DNA from: Saccharomonospora viridis DSM 43017
GTDB lineage: Bacteria > Actinomycetota > Actinomycetes > Mycobacteriales > Pseudonocardiaceae
Length of the DNA: 64,000 nt
Direction: 5' to 3'
NCBI RefSeq assembly: GCF_000023865.1
Contig: NC_013159.1
Coordinates: 1,886,001 to 1,950,000 of the forward strand
The translations under genes and the position numbers were made by a program. Below, one piece after another: positions 8,950-17,026 of this stretch. Positions within the stretch are counted from its first letter, which is position 1, and each line of letters starts with the position of its first letter. The notes under the pieces were generated by a model. The model made no database searches and was not told where the DNA came from. It saw only the letters and a list, made by a program, of their open reading frames with translations.

Positions 8950-9234
8950 GGATCTGCCGACCCCGCTCGACGGCACGGTACCGACTGGGCTTCCGTCGTC
9001 GATCCGGTGCTGCATGATGCTTTCGGAACGGTCGCTCGGTTTCGGCATGGCAAGCCGCCGCGTCCGGGGGCACCGTGTATCACGCTGTACTGCGTCGGAT
9101 CGGGGCACCCGCCGAGCCGTGGGGGTGTGGAGTGGTTGCACCTTCCGGGGAAGGTGCGTGACCTGATCCGGCTTCCCCGGCCTATGGGACTGCCACGGCC
9201 GTTACTTGACGTACTCGGTCTCGCGTTCACCTAA
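8950..9234 (+). pseudogene. Truncated, frameshifted copy of the phosphodiesterase-like gene at 14755
   Basis: Translations here match the N-terminal third of the product of 14755-15408: 'DAFGTVARFRHGKP', 'TVYHAVLRRIG' and 'IRLPRPMGLPRPLLDVLGLAFT'. The middle part lies in a different frame, because about one base is missing in the G-run near 9070 relative to the fuller copy, and the frame is restored later. The similarity ends at a stop codon right after 'LAFT', where the fuller copy continues. DNA similarity is visible from about 8950 to 9235. This is a decayed paralogous fragment on the left side of the cyclase island. Confidence 0.7.
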
Positions 9235-9508
9235 GGCTGCCCCATCCTCTGGGCGACGCGAATTCGCTAGTCTCTTACGGCGTTGCGGTGGGGGCACACC
9301 CGGCCGCTCGAGCGGACAATGTCATATTAGTCCTTTGTGTACCCATGGAGGGCTGCTGTTTTGCTGACCTGATATGTGTGCAGTCAGAAATGGGGCGAGC
9401 GGGGATCCGTTAGCCGAATGATCACTCAGCGTGTTCGGTGAGGAGATTTTCGAGTGATCTCCGCACTGGCGCCCCACAGGGCACCGACGGCCCACTACAT
9501 ACGATCAC

Positions 9509-10315
9509 ATGAATCACGACTCTGCGGCTCGGCGGCCACGTGGATTTCGCTCCCTGATCCCGGACCACATCTGGGCAAAGCTGGTTCAGCACGGAGTTCG
9601 CAAACCTCACTCCGCCGGCGAATGGCTGCTGCAGCAGGGAAGTCCCGGTGGATGGGTGCTGCTGTGTTTGGCGGGTCGTTCAAAGGTTGTGTACGCCGAG
9701 CCGGACGGTCGTGAAGTGTTACTCGCTGTCCGTGGCCCCGGCGATGTCCTCGGTGAGTTCTCCAGCCGAGACGGACTACCACGATCAGCCACGGTGCAAG
9801 CCATCGAACCCGGGATCACCTCAACACTACCCGACCAGCAATTCGCAGAACTGGTTGAGAGGCTTGGCGTCAGTGAAAAGCTGTCTGCCTACGTCATGGG
9901 GAAAATGCGGGAAAGTGCGGCCCATGCATGGCGGCTCGCCTACCGCACGACCGCGGTCCGGCTCAGTGAGCTCATCGGCATGCTCATCGAGGCGGCCGGA
10001 CCGGACCACCCACATCCGCACACAATCGCCATGTCGCAGGAGGAACTGGCATCGGCGCTCGGACTGGTGCGATCGGCGATCACCCCTGTTCTTGCCGAGT
10101 GGAAGACAGCAGGAGTGATCGCAACAGCCCGGGGCAGGTTCCAGGTTCTCGATTTCGCGCGCCTTCGCTGTCTCGCTGTGTCCAGTACTGGACAGAACGA
10201 TCCGCGCTCCTCCGACACCGTCGGTTACACCGCACAACGCGGTACTGGGAGGAGTACTGATGATTCAAGTCGACACGAACGATCTCGGCCAGCTCACGGG
10301 CATCCTCGCCGTTGA
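9509..10315 (+). CDS. Crp/Fnr-type cyclic-nucleotide-binding transcription regulator
   Basis: A 268-residue regulator. The cNMP-binding barrel spans about residues 15-125. Its phosphate-binding cassette, 'GDVLGEFSSRDGLPRSATVQA' (near 79-99), keeps the Glu of GE and the Arg of RSAT that contact the ribose and cyclic phosphate, so binding of a cyclic nucleotide is plausible. A dimer helix follows ('KLSAYVMGKMRES'), then a winged helix-turn-helix ('MSQEELASALGLVRSAITPVLAEW', about 175-198). A polar tail overlaps the next gene by 56 bp, which implies tight coupling with the cyclase-like protein. It probably controls its own operon in response to that protein's product; this is inferred from gene order. 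Confidence 0.9.
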   Translation: MNHDSAARRPRGFRSLIPDHIWAKLVQHGVRKPHSAGEWLLQQGSPGGWVLLCLAGRSKVVYAEPDGREVLLAVRGPGDVLGEFSSRDGLPRSATVQAIEPGITSTLPDQQFAELVERLGVSEKLSAYVMGKMRESAAHAWRLAYRTTAVRLSELIGMLIEAAGPDHPHPHTIAMSQEELASALGLVRSAITPVLAEWKTAGVIATARGRFQVLDFARLRCLAVSSTGQNDPRSSDTVGYTAQRGTGRSTDDSSRHERSRPAHGHPRR

Positions 10316-11264
10316 CGTACGCCGCTTCAGCAGGCACAACGACATCCAGCAGAAACAGATCGGGACGCTGCTGCCCGTCGTTCTGCATGAAGCCGCGGAG
10401 CGTGCCGGGTTGGACGAGATCATGCGGAGCACCGTGTTTCATGCCTTTCGGGGAGACGGCTATCTCATCGGTTTCGACCCGGGCCGAGTGACCGACGTTG
10501 TGGACCGGTATTTCGACTCACTGCAGGCCGTGCTTCGGTGTCGCTCCCCAGAACTGCGCGCGGCCGAGATCGAGCTGCGCCTGCGGGTGAGCCTGCACCT
10601 CGGCCCACTGCAGTCCTTCGACAAGCTGGTGGCCGATTCTCCGACGGGAAGGGTGATGGTGGAAAGCGGCCGGATGGTCGATGCGGATCCGGTGCGGGCG
10701 TTGCTCGACCATTCGGATCCCAATGTCACGCTCGTGGCCGCGGTGCTGTCGGAAGAGGTCATGAAGAATGTGATCGAGGCCGGGCGCACCGCTCGAAGGC
10801 CGAGTGAGTTCGTCGCAGCACCGCTGCGGATCGATGCGAAGGACTACTCCGGGACTGGTTACTTGCGAGTTCCCGTTCCCTCCGGTGACCTGCTTCGGTA
10901 CGGGCTGTTGTACGGTCAGCCCGAGCAAGCTACCGACGACGAGCAGGACAGCGAAGAGAGGTCGACTCGCTCCGAGGGGGCCGGGGGCAATACGTTCAAC
11001 GGAAGCGCGCCAAATGCGCGGCAGATCGGGTATGTAAGCGGCGGATTCAGCGACAATTCTGTTCAGAACATTGTCTCGGGAGACTCTGTTCACAATTCCG
11101 TCTCGGGCAACGGGAACAACATTGCAGGGGGAGACATCAACACAGCTCCCCACACAGTCGTCGATCAGGTGTACTCGGGATTCTTCAACACCCAAGGCGA
11201 CTCCAACTTCGGTCCGTCGAGCGGCCGCCGCATCAACGAGAGCGGCGTTGCTGAGGGCCGGTGA
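10260..11264 (+). CDS. Nucleotidyl-cyclase-like protein with C-terminal GDIN-repeat tail
   Basis: A 334-residue protein. The first 200 residues follow the class III nucleotidyl cyclase pattern: metal-binding Asp19 in 'ILAVDVRRFSR', Asp66 in 'AFRGDGYLIGF' and 'LRLRVSLHLGPLQ'. In 'VESGRMVDAD' the conserved Arg is present, but the usual Asn of the VNxAAR dyad is not. The enzyme may therefore use a non-standard chemistry or be a sensor only. Residues about 240-310 form a Gly/Asn/Ser-rich tail with short repeats ('SVQNIVSGDS', 'SVHNSVSGNG', 'NNIAGGDINT'). The last motif recurs in the next protein. Placement after a Crp-type receptor suggests a cyclic-nucleotide circuit. Stop and next start overlap as GTGA. 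Confidence 0.75.
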   Translation: MIQVDTNDLGQLTGILAVDVRRFSRHNDIQQKQIGTLLPVVLHEAAERAGLDEIMRSTVFHAFRGDGYLIGFDPGRVTDVVDRYFDSLQAVLRCRSPELRAAEIELRLRVSLHLGPLQSFDKLVADSPTGRVMVESGRMVDADPVRALLDHSDPNVTLVAAVLSEEVMKNVIEAGRTARRPSEFVAAPLRIDAKDYSGTGYLRVPVPSGDLLRYGLLYGQPEQATDDEQDSEERSTRSEGAGGNTFNGSAPNARQIGYVSGGFSDNSVQNIVSGDSVHNSVSGNGNNIAGGDINTAPHTVVDQVYSGFFNTQGDSNFGPSSGRRINESGVAEGR

Positions 11265-13495
11265 GAGAACCGATGCACAACTACGACATCGATGCCTTCG
11301 GCATGCTCGACACGCCCGAACCCGCGCAGCCGCCGACACCGAGCGAACCCACGTCCGAGGATGAAGTCGTCGGAGCTTCCACGCCGAACCCTGAGGGGGA
11401 GTACGTGCCGCCGACACCACCGCGACAGGGTGAGGCGGCACAGCGTTCCAGTACCAATTGGGTCCAAGGCGACAACAACAACGTCGCGGGCGGAGACATC
11501 AATACCGAGATTGGAAAGGCCGAGATCAATGTCTTCGGTTCTGAAATCGTGCAGGAGTTCGCACGTGCCCGGAAGAGAGAACGCGCTGGACGAGGTATCC
11601 AGGATCCCGAAGCGCTGCAGAGACTGGCGGACAAGTATGTAGCGCCGGACAAGCTCCTTGAAAGCTCGGAGGGTGGTGAGGAACCAGCGTTCCAAATCCT
11701 CAAAAACCGCAGAATCCTTCTGCTCTGGGCCAAAGAGCGTGCTGGTGGGCAGTTCGCTGCGGCGTGTCGGCTCGGTTACGAATTGAGTGAGCACGCCCGT
11801 CAGGAGGGTATTCCTCCCCTGATCGTCCGCGAAGAACTCGTGGACTCGGACTTGGATCTGAAACCGGGGAAATTGCTGGTCGAGAACGAACCAGCCACGG
11901 TCATCCTCGATTACCGTGATGCCGGTGAGGAGGAGTTTCAGGCCGTTCGACGCAACCTGGGTGACCTGGGTAGACAGCTACCTCACTACCGAAGCTACCT
12001 CATCGTCATTCTTCCTCACGGGCAGGAACGCCGCTTCGAGGAGAACTTCCCCGGCAGAGTGCACGAGCTGGGCAAACCTTCGTCCATCGCCGTGCTCGAA
12101 AGGCATATCGGCCCCGAGGACCTCTCTGGAATCCAGGACGATTCGGCCATCATGGGGAAGTTGGAAGTCCTCTGGCCGCCGGCGATCGCCCGCGTCGCGG
12201 ACCTTGTTCGAGAGCGCCTTACCACGGGGGTCGACCCGGTCGACATCGTCCGCGCCGCACTCGACGACGAGACCGTCGGTCGGAGCGACAAGCTTCGGGC
12301 GGTGATCGAGGAGAAGCAGCAGGACAAGGACGCTGAATGGCTCTCGCTTCTTCTGTCCTCCGCGGTGTTGGAAGGAGCCTCACCGCAGCACATCGCCGCG
12401 GCATCCGATGTGCTGATGAAACACAACAAAATCAATGCCGTCGATGAGGCGGTGCCGATACTGCGCGCCACCCCGTTCGCTCGACTACGGCGGCTGGAAG
12501 GGGAAGGTTGGTTCGATCTCGGCCAGCGGAAGCTCATCCCTTCCGGGGTAGGTGGCGAGGTAGTCCGCCACTTCTGGCGAGAGCACCCCGACCTGCAAAA
12601 GCCGATGCGGAACTGGCTTATCGAACTGCCTGAGAAGCTGTGTGCTCTCGAGCAGGAGGAATTGGAACGGCTCGCTGACCGGGCCGCCGAGCTCGCTGCT
12701 GAAGGTGGTGCCGGACTCGCCCTCAATCTCGCGGAGAATTGGGCCAAAACGAAAACCGGCCAGGAGTCGAATGGACAGCGCACCTCCACCGCTCCCGCCG
12801 ACAGGGCCCGGCGATCGATCGCCGTGCGCTTGTTGACCACTGCCGCAATGGACTCAGCATTGGGCAGGCAGGTGCGTAACCAACTCTGGCGTTGGTCACG
12901 AGACGGCAGCGCGGATCTGAAACTGTTGACCGCCGAAGTCTGTGCCGGTATCGGAGTCGCGTTCCCGCGTAACGCGCTCACCAGGCTCAAACACCTGGCG
13001 AACTCCGACAACGAGACCGTGCGGGAGGCGGTGCTCAGGGCACTGCGTCAGCTTGGTGATGAGCTCGGCGTGCCCCGGTTCCTGCGTTACTTGACGGAAT
13101 GGTTCGACAAGGCTTCCCCCAGCCGATTGGCGATACTGACCACCGCCGTCAGTCAGGTGTTCGCTGAACAGTCGACTCCCGTGGAGACCGCCGCGGCCGA
13201 ACTGTTCTGGCGTCATGCTGTCACCGGCATGCTGCCGGACGACCTCCGGGTGATGATGAGCAGCTGGCTGCACGCCACCGCGCGGATGGACCCGGATGAC
13301 CGCAGCAGCATGTTGGAACCACTTGTGCGGGCGACCGGCCGCGAGACCCGCTACATCGCTTACATGCAGTACGCCAGCAAACCTCAGCTCGCGGCTTTGG
13401 ACGTTGACTATTTCCCGGATGAAGCCATCGCGGAGGTAACGCAGCAGTTGTGGACTCGGCTGGATGAGATCGATCCTCTCTGGACAGAGGGGTGA
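11261..13495 (+). CDS. Large uncharacterised protein, GDIN motif, possible inactive STAND-like NTPase
   Basis: A 744-residue soluble protein I cannot place in a named family. Residues 1-65 are acidic, proline-rich and probably disordered. Residues 69-82 contain 'GDNNNVAGGDINT', shared with the cyclase-like partner. Near 150 'ILKNRRILLLWAKERAGGQFAAA' sits where a P-loop would be, but lacks GKS/T; 'TVILDYRDAG' near 210 resembles a Walker B strand. This looks like a degenerate STAND/AAA-type NTPase. The last 350 residues are helical and HEAT-like ('RLKHLANSDNETVREAVLRAL'). The start is GTG 11261 (coupled GTGA) or ATG 11273. It is the candidate scaffold or effector of the four-gene operon. Confidence 0.8.
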   Translation: MREPMHNYDIDAFGMLDTPEPAQPPTPSEPTSEDEVVGASTPNPEGEYVPPTPPRQGEAAQRSSTNWVQGDNNNVAGGDINTEIGKAEINVFGSEIVQEFARARKRERAGRGIQDPEALQRLADKYVAPDKLLESSEGGEEPAFQILKNRRILLLWAKERAGGQFAAACRLGYELSEHARQEGIPPLIVREELVDSDLDLKPGKLLVENEPATVILDYRDAGEEEFQAVRRNLGDLGRQLPHYRSYLIVILPHGQERRFEENFPGRVHELGKPSSIAVLERHIGPEDLSGIQDDSAIMGKLEVLWPPAIARVADLVRERLTTGVDPVDIVRAALDDETVGRSDKLRAVIEEKQQDKDAEWLSLLLSSAVLEGASPQHIAAASDVLMKHNKINAVDEAVPILRATPFARLRRLEGEGWFDLGQRKLIPSGVGGEVVRHFWREHPDLQKPMRNWLIELPEKLCALEQEELERLADRAAELAAEGGAGLALNLAENWAKTKTGQESNGQRTSTAPADRARRSIAVRLLTTAAMDSALGRQVRNQLWRWSRDGSADLKLLTAEVCAGIGVAFPRNALTRLKHLANSDNETVREAVLRALRQLGDELGVPRFLRYLTEWFDKASPSRLAILTTAVSQVFAEQSTPVETAAAELFWRHAVTGMLPDDLRVMMSSWLHATARMDPDDRSSMLEPLVRATGRETRYIAYMQYASKPQLAALDVDYFPDEAIAEVTQQLWTRLDEIDPLWTEG

Positions 13496-14304
13496 CTCCT
13501 GTGTCAATGGGATTTCGTGGATGGTGGAACCGTCTCTACGCCGATGAGAATGCTGGTCCGGTGAATCAAGAGCCTCTTCGAGTGGCTCTACAGTTGGCCA
13601 GCGCTGACAACTTTCTGTACTTCACCGCTGACATTGCCTTCTGGGTCCACTGCGGCAGTAGCGACAAAGTTCCTGACATCGAAAGCATGTGGGACATCGC
13701 GAGAACCGGAATAACCCATCGTGCTGAGGAGGTCAGCACACAGTACCGGTTGATCGCAACTGAGCGAGTGCGTGCGGAGCTCAACGTAGTTCTGGGACCG
13801 TGGAGACCGGTCGGGCAGTCACCCGTCCAGGCGCGTGGGCGCTGTTTCTCGGTCACGGCGGACCCCGAGCTCGTGGCCGCCGTGGCGGAGCACGAGCGAA
13901 GCAAGAGCCAACAGCTTGTGATCTCGTGGGACGAGCAGCGGCGTCAACAACAGCGGAGACAAATGTGTTCGTTGCTTCTTAACCCGCTCCAGGCCACGGC
14001 TTGGTGGCTGCTGGACAACCCGGACAAAGTCAGTGAGGTATTGGAGGTCGCGAAGACGTTCCAAGAGGTTCAGAACATCCTGGAACCTGCGACCACCCCA
14101 TCCGAGTCCGCGGGGAAGCTGGTCGACGAGCTTTTGACCACGAAAGACGAAGCGCTCAGGGCAGGGGCGATCCACACTTTGAAGAAGTTCTTTCTCTCTT
14201 ACGGTCGGGAAGACCTGGCAGCTCAGCTACAGGTGTTCGATGACCAAGCTTGCGATACAGCTCGGCAACGGACGGGAAGCCCGACCTCACCTGACAAAGC
14301 GTAG
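13492..14304 (+). CDS. Uncharacterised protein, last gene of the cyclase operon
   Basis: A 270-residue (or about 265, depending on start) soluble protein without a recognisable domain. The GTG at 13492 overlaps the upstream stop as GTGA; ATG 13507 (MGFRGWWNRLYADEN) is an alternative start. The N-terminal half mixes helices and strands ('ADNFLYFTADIAFWVHC'). A long charged helix follows ('HERSKSQQLVISWDEQRRQQQRRQM'), then a second helical region ('LLDNPDKVSEVLEVAKTFQEVQNIL'). There is no signal peptide or membrane segment. It is always read with its three upstream partners, so it is probably an effector or adaptor of the same system. A 13-bp inverted repeat lies downstream. Confidence 0.75.
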   Translation: MTPVSMGFRGWWNRLYADENAGPVNQEPLRVALQLASADNFLYFTADIAFWVHCGSSDKVPDIESMWDIARTGITHRAEEVSTQYRLIATERVRAELNVVLGPWRPVGQSPVQARGRCFSVTADPELVAAVAEHERSKSQQLVISWDEQRRQQQRRQMCSLLLNPLQATAWWLLDNPDKVSEVLEVAKTFQEVQNILEPATTPSESAGKLVDELLTTKDEALRAGAIHTLKKFFLSYGREDLAAQLQVFDDQACDTARQRTGSPTSPDKA

Positions 14305-14754
14305 TCCGTCCTGCGGCTACGACTCGGTCTGACGGTATTACGAACTCTGGTGGGGCGACTACCGTTCTCCGGACGGACACGAGGCAGTGGGAGATTTCTG
14401 GCCGGAGAACGGTAAACGATCTGAACGGCCTGCCATTGTCAGACTGCTTGCAGAGACATTTCCGTCACCGTTGGACCAAAACCACGTGATGCTCATGAAG
14501 TGATCTCTACGTAAGGCTCGTCCGGTGGTGTGGGATGAGCACTCCCGGGTTTCTACGGTGGTCGACCTCGATGCCGGAAGCTGTATCTCGTCGAGCAGCT
14601 GGTCACCGGATCGGTGCTGTGGGCAGAGGACGTGGCCACGATCTGTAACCCCGGGTCGGTTTCGCCATGGAAAGCCGAACCACTGAGATCGGCACTGACC
14701 CATTACATGAGCTGACCTCGAAATCCATCCGTGTAGTGGCCGATCCCGCCGGGT
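14305..14754. other. Gene-free stretch after the cyclase operon
   Basis: It holds the inverted repeat at 14360-14414 and no convincing gene. The part from about 14600 to 14715 has a faint resemblance to the start of the phosphodiesterase-like gene ('ggtttcgccatggaaagcc'), possibly another decayed copy, but I could not align it reliably. Confidence 0.4.
14360..14414. terminator. 13-bp inverted repeat after the cyclase operon
   Basis: TACCGTTCTCCGG at 14360-14372 pairs exactly with 14402-14414, with a 29-bp spacer. The location, 56 bp after the operon stop, suits a terminator. The long spacer also allows a recombination or protein-binding site. Confidence 0.5.
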
Positions 14755-15408
14755 ATGACACCGTGGATGTGGACTTCCGCCGTCGGTTCGGTGTTGGGTG
14801 ATGTCTTCGGGACGATCGCCCGGTTCCGGCACGACAAGCCGTTGCATCCGCGGGGTACCGTGTACGACGCTGTGCTGCGGCGGACCGGGTCGTTCGAGCC
14901 ATGGGGTGTGGAGTGGCTGGATCTTCCGGGCGAGGATCACGGCGTGGTCAGGCTTTCCCGGTCGGTGGGACTGCCACGGCCGCTGCCCGACGTACTCGGT
15001 CTCGCGTTCACCTTCAACGGACCCGCCGGTGATCGCCACGATCTGCTGCTGGCGACCACCGGTCTGCGCCCGGGGACCCGGTTCGCGTTGCTCCCGCGCC
15101 GGGACCCGTTCGCGGTGCCGTACAGTTCGCTGCTGCCGTATCGGGCGCCGCGGGGGTTGGTGCTGCTCGCCGCGATGCCGACGGCCGGTGCGGGGTTCCG
15201 GCTGTGCGCCGCCACACCGGCCGGTCGGTGGCAGGGGTTCGCGACACTCGAACTGAGCGGACGCACCGGTTCGGGACCGGACCGCCCGATCCGCTTCGAC
15301 CCGGTACTCCACCCCTTGCCAGGACTGTCCTGGCCACCGGAGTTGGCAAGACTCAGGGAGCCCGCGTACGCGGCCGCACGCCGCACCGGACATCCGGCCG
15401 GGAACTGA
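14755..15408 (+). CDS. Conserved protein often annotated as phosphodiesterase
   Basis: Up to 217 residues. It belongs to an actinobacterial family marked by 'RFRHDKPLHPRGTVYDAVL', 'VRLSRSVGLPRPLPDVLGLA' and 'VPYSSLLPYRAP'. Databases often call members phosphodiesterase, but I know of no firm biochemical evidence, and catalase-like folds have also been proposed for such 'HPRG' proteins. The start is uncertain: the ATG at 14755 has a weak ribosome site and the first 14 residues do not look like the family, so the 5' end may be damaged. A shorter, frameshifted copy lies at 8950-9234, on the other side of the cyclase operon. Confidence 0.65.
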   Translation: MTPWMWTSAVGSVLGDVFGTIARFRHDKPLHPRGTVYDAVLRRTGSFEPWGVEWLDLPGEDHGVVRLSRSVGLPRPLPDVLGLAFTFNGPAGDRHDLLLATTGLRPGTRFALLPRRDPFAVPYSSLLPYRAPRGLVLLAAMPTAGAGFRLCAATPAGRWQGFATLELSGRTGSGPDRPIRFDPVLHPLPGLSWPPELARLREPAYAAARRTGHPAGN

Positions 15409-15510
15409 CTCCGTGACGACCTCACCGTCCGCCCCGGCCGGCGAGGCTCGGCACCGGTTCACTCGTCGGCCGGTACCCGATGTGTCCTTTGAACACCATC
15501 GAGTCCCCGA

Positions 15511-15909
15511 TCATCGCTCCGAAGGCTGGGACCGGAGGAAAGCCGCGGTGTCGAAGTACGTGGCGAACCGGCGTATCCGACCTTCGTCGTCGAAGTTCAA
15601 CAGCGAGGTCCCGCTGTATTCGATCGGCCGGCCGGTGGTGAGGGTGCCACGGGAGACCCACTCGAGTACACCGAGATCGCCGGACTCCATCACCCGGACG
15701 AACTCGGTGGACAGCTGGGAGAACTGGGAGCGGTATTCCTCCCAGAATCGGGTCACGTCGGACGTCCCCTCGTTGCCGGTGGCCACCTGCGGCCGCAGCA
15801 GTTCCGGATTCGGGGCGAACAGCTCACGCAGCTGGGAGCTGTCACCGGTGTCCTCGAAACTCCGTAGTGCGGTGGCGAAACTATCGGCCCGTGCGTGTGC
15901 TTTCGTCAT
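15511..15909 (-). CDS. SnoaL/DUF4440-like NTF2-fold protein
   Basis: A 132-residue protein starting at ATG 15909 (MTKAHARADSFATALRSFEDTG). The open frame continues upstream to 16371, but that part lacks family character. Features of the NTF2 fold are an N-terminal helix pair ('FATALRSFEDTGDSSQLRELF'), the strand pattern 'EYSGTSLLNFDDEGRIRRFATYFD' and a closing aromatic patch. Such proteins are small ligand-binding proteins or isomerases of unknown substrate. No good Shine-Dalgarno sequence precedes the chosen ATG, so the start is tentative. It is convergent with the phosphodiesterase-like gene. Confidence 0.75.
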   Translation of the reverse strand: MTKAHARADSFATALRSFEDTGDSSQLRELFAPNPELLRPQVATGNEGTSDVTRFWEEYRSQFSQLSTEFVRVMESGDLGVLEWVSRGTLTTGRPIEYSGTSLLNFDDEGRIRRFATYFDTAAFLRSQPSER

Positions 15910-16325
15910 CGCGCGGAGGTACCCGCGGCCGGCCGAGACAAACCGCCCGGTGGCGTGGGGCCCCTGGTTCACCGGATCGACCCACCGAGATGCCGGGTGG
16001 CGGTTCGCGCAGCCCAGCGATCTCGTCGCGGCCGGACGCGAAGAGTGACCATCCCATTGCTTTAAGCGTAAGAGCGATCCGAGTGATCTCGTTGCCCGTG
16101 TCGTTGTGAGTGACGGAGACGGCGACCGGGCAGCGTACCGATTCCGTCCCGATGACCGGCACGCGTTCAGGAGGTGCCCAGCACACTGCCGGTGGCGGCC
16201 GCGCTCGTACGTCGATCCTCGATGCTCGTTTCGACGAATCCCTTGGGAACGCGAGCAGCGTGATGCTTTCGGGGCTTCCCGTCGTCGAGACCGGACCCGC
16301 GGGTTCCGCGTGGAGGGCGAGCGCC
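15910..16325. other. Gene-free stretch
   Basis: No gene is supported on either strand. The open frames extending into it are upstream extensions of the SnoaL-like frame or antisense shadows. It presumably carries the SnoaL-like promoter and the terminator of the interrupted membrane-protein gene. Confidence 0.4.
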
Positions 16326-17026
16326 TCAGTTGAACTCGCGGACCTTGAGGGGCCGCACCGACTCCACGCACCGGTCCGTGCCTTCTCCGCTGACGTCGAT
16401 CGAGTATTGACTTGGCTGGTCGCCCGTGAGGTTGTCGGCGTGGATGCCCGCCGAGGTCAACGACATGTTGATCATGACCTTGGTCGACTGCTCGAGCTTG
16501 AGGTTGGGGTCGAGATCACTCACGACGTCCGGGGAGCACACCAGCTCGTTGCTGGTGGTGGTGTCGTTACTGTTCACGGCGTCGATGAACTCGTCGAGGA
16601 AGTCCTGCACGATGGCGATCGCTTCCTCTTGGGTGAGTTCGGGTTCGGAGTCCGTTCCCGGTCCGGAGTCGTCGTCCGAATCGCCTGGTCCGGGGGGTGT
16701 CACATCGGGGCCGGGTGGTACGGGCTTGAGGGAGGCTGTCAGGGTCGGGCCGGGGTCCGCGAGGTCCGGGTCGGCTGCCTTGTCGTCATCGTCGCCGGTC
16801 AGGACGAGCACCAGGACGACGATGCTGGCGATGAGAATGACCCCTGCAGGGAGAGGCCGACGATGAGACCGGTCCTCTTCTGTCTACCCGGAGGAAGGGG
16901 GTCGTTTCCCATGGGGTGCATGCCGTAGGGCGGCTGACCGGGGTACTGCTGTTGTTGTCCGTACCCCGGTCGGGGGTTCGGCGTCGGTCCGACGGGTTGG
17001 TCGGGATAGGGCGGGTGTTGGCTCAT
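16326..17026 (-). pseudogene. Proline-rich single-pass membrane protein, broken by a 1-nt frameshift
   Basis: The gene starts at ATG 17026 (MSQHPPYPDQPVG...) after a GGGGGAAG ribosome site. It encodes a Pro/Gly/Gln-rich cytoplasmic segment, then 'RQKRTGLIVGLSL', where the frame is lost. One base restored near 16847-16851 would give a continuous transmembrane helix ('LAGVILIASIVVLVLVLTG') and an extracytoplasmic domain with 'EEAIAIVQDFLDEFIDAVNSND' and two cysteines, ending at 16326. As given, the first frame stops near 16799. Proteins of this plan are common actinobacterial envelope proteins of unknown role. This is either a recent pseudogene or a base error in the sequence. Confidence 0.7.

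Noticed and set aside
7700-9073. 457-codon minus-strand frame opposite the symporter
   Set aside because: Antisense to conserved MHS motifs. Only its first part lies outside the symporter, and I could not identify any family there.
16840-16860. Programmed ribosomal frameshift in the membrane-protein gene
   Set aside because: The site lacks a slippery heptamer or a clear downstream structure, and the required shift is better explained by one missing base.
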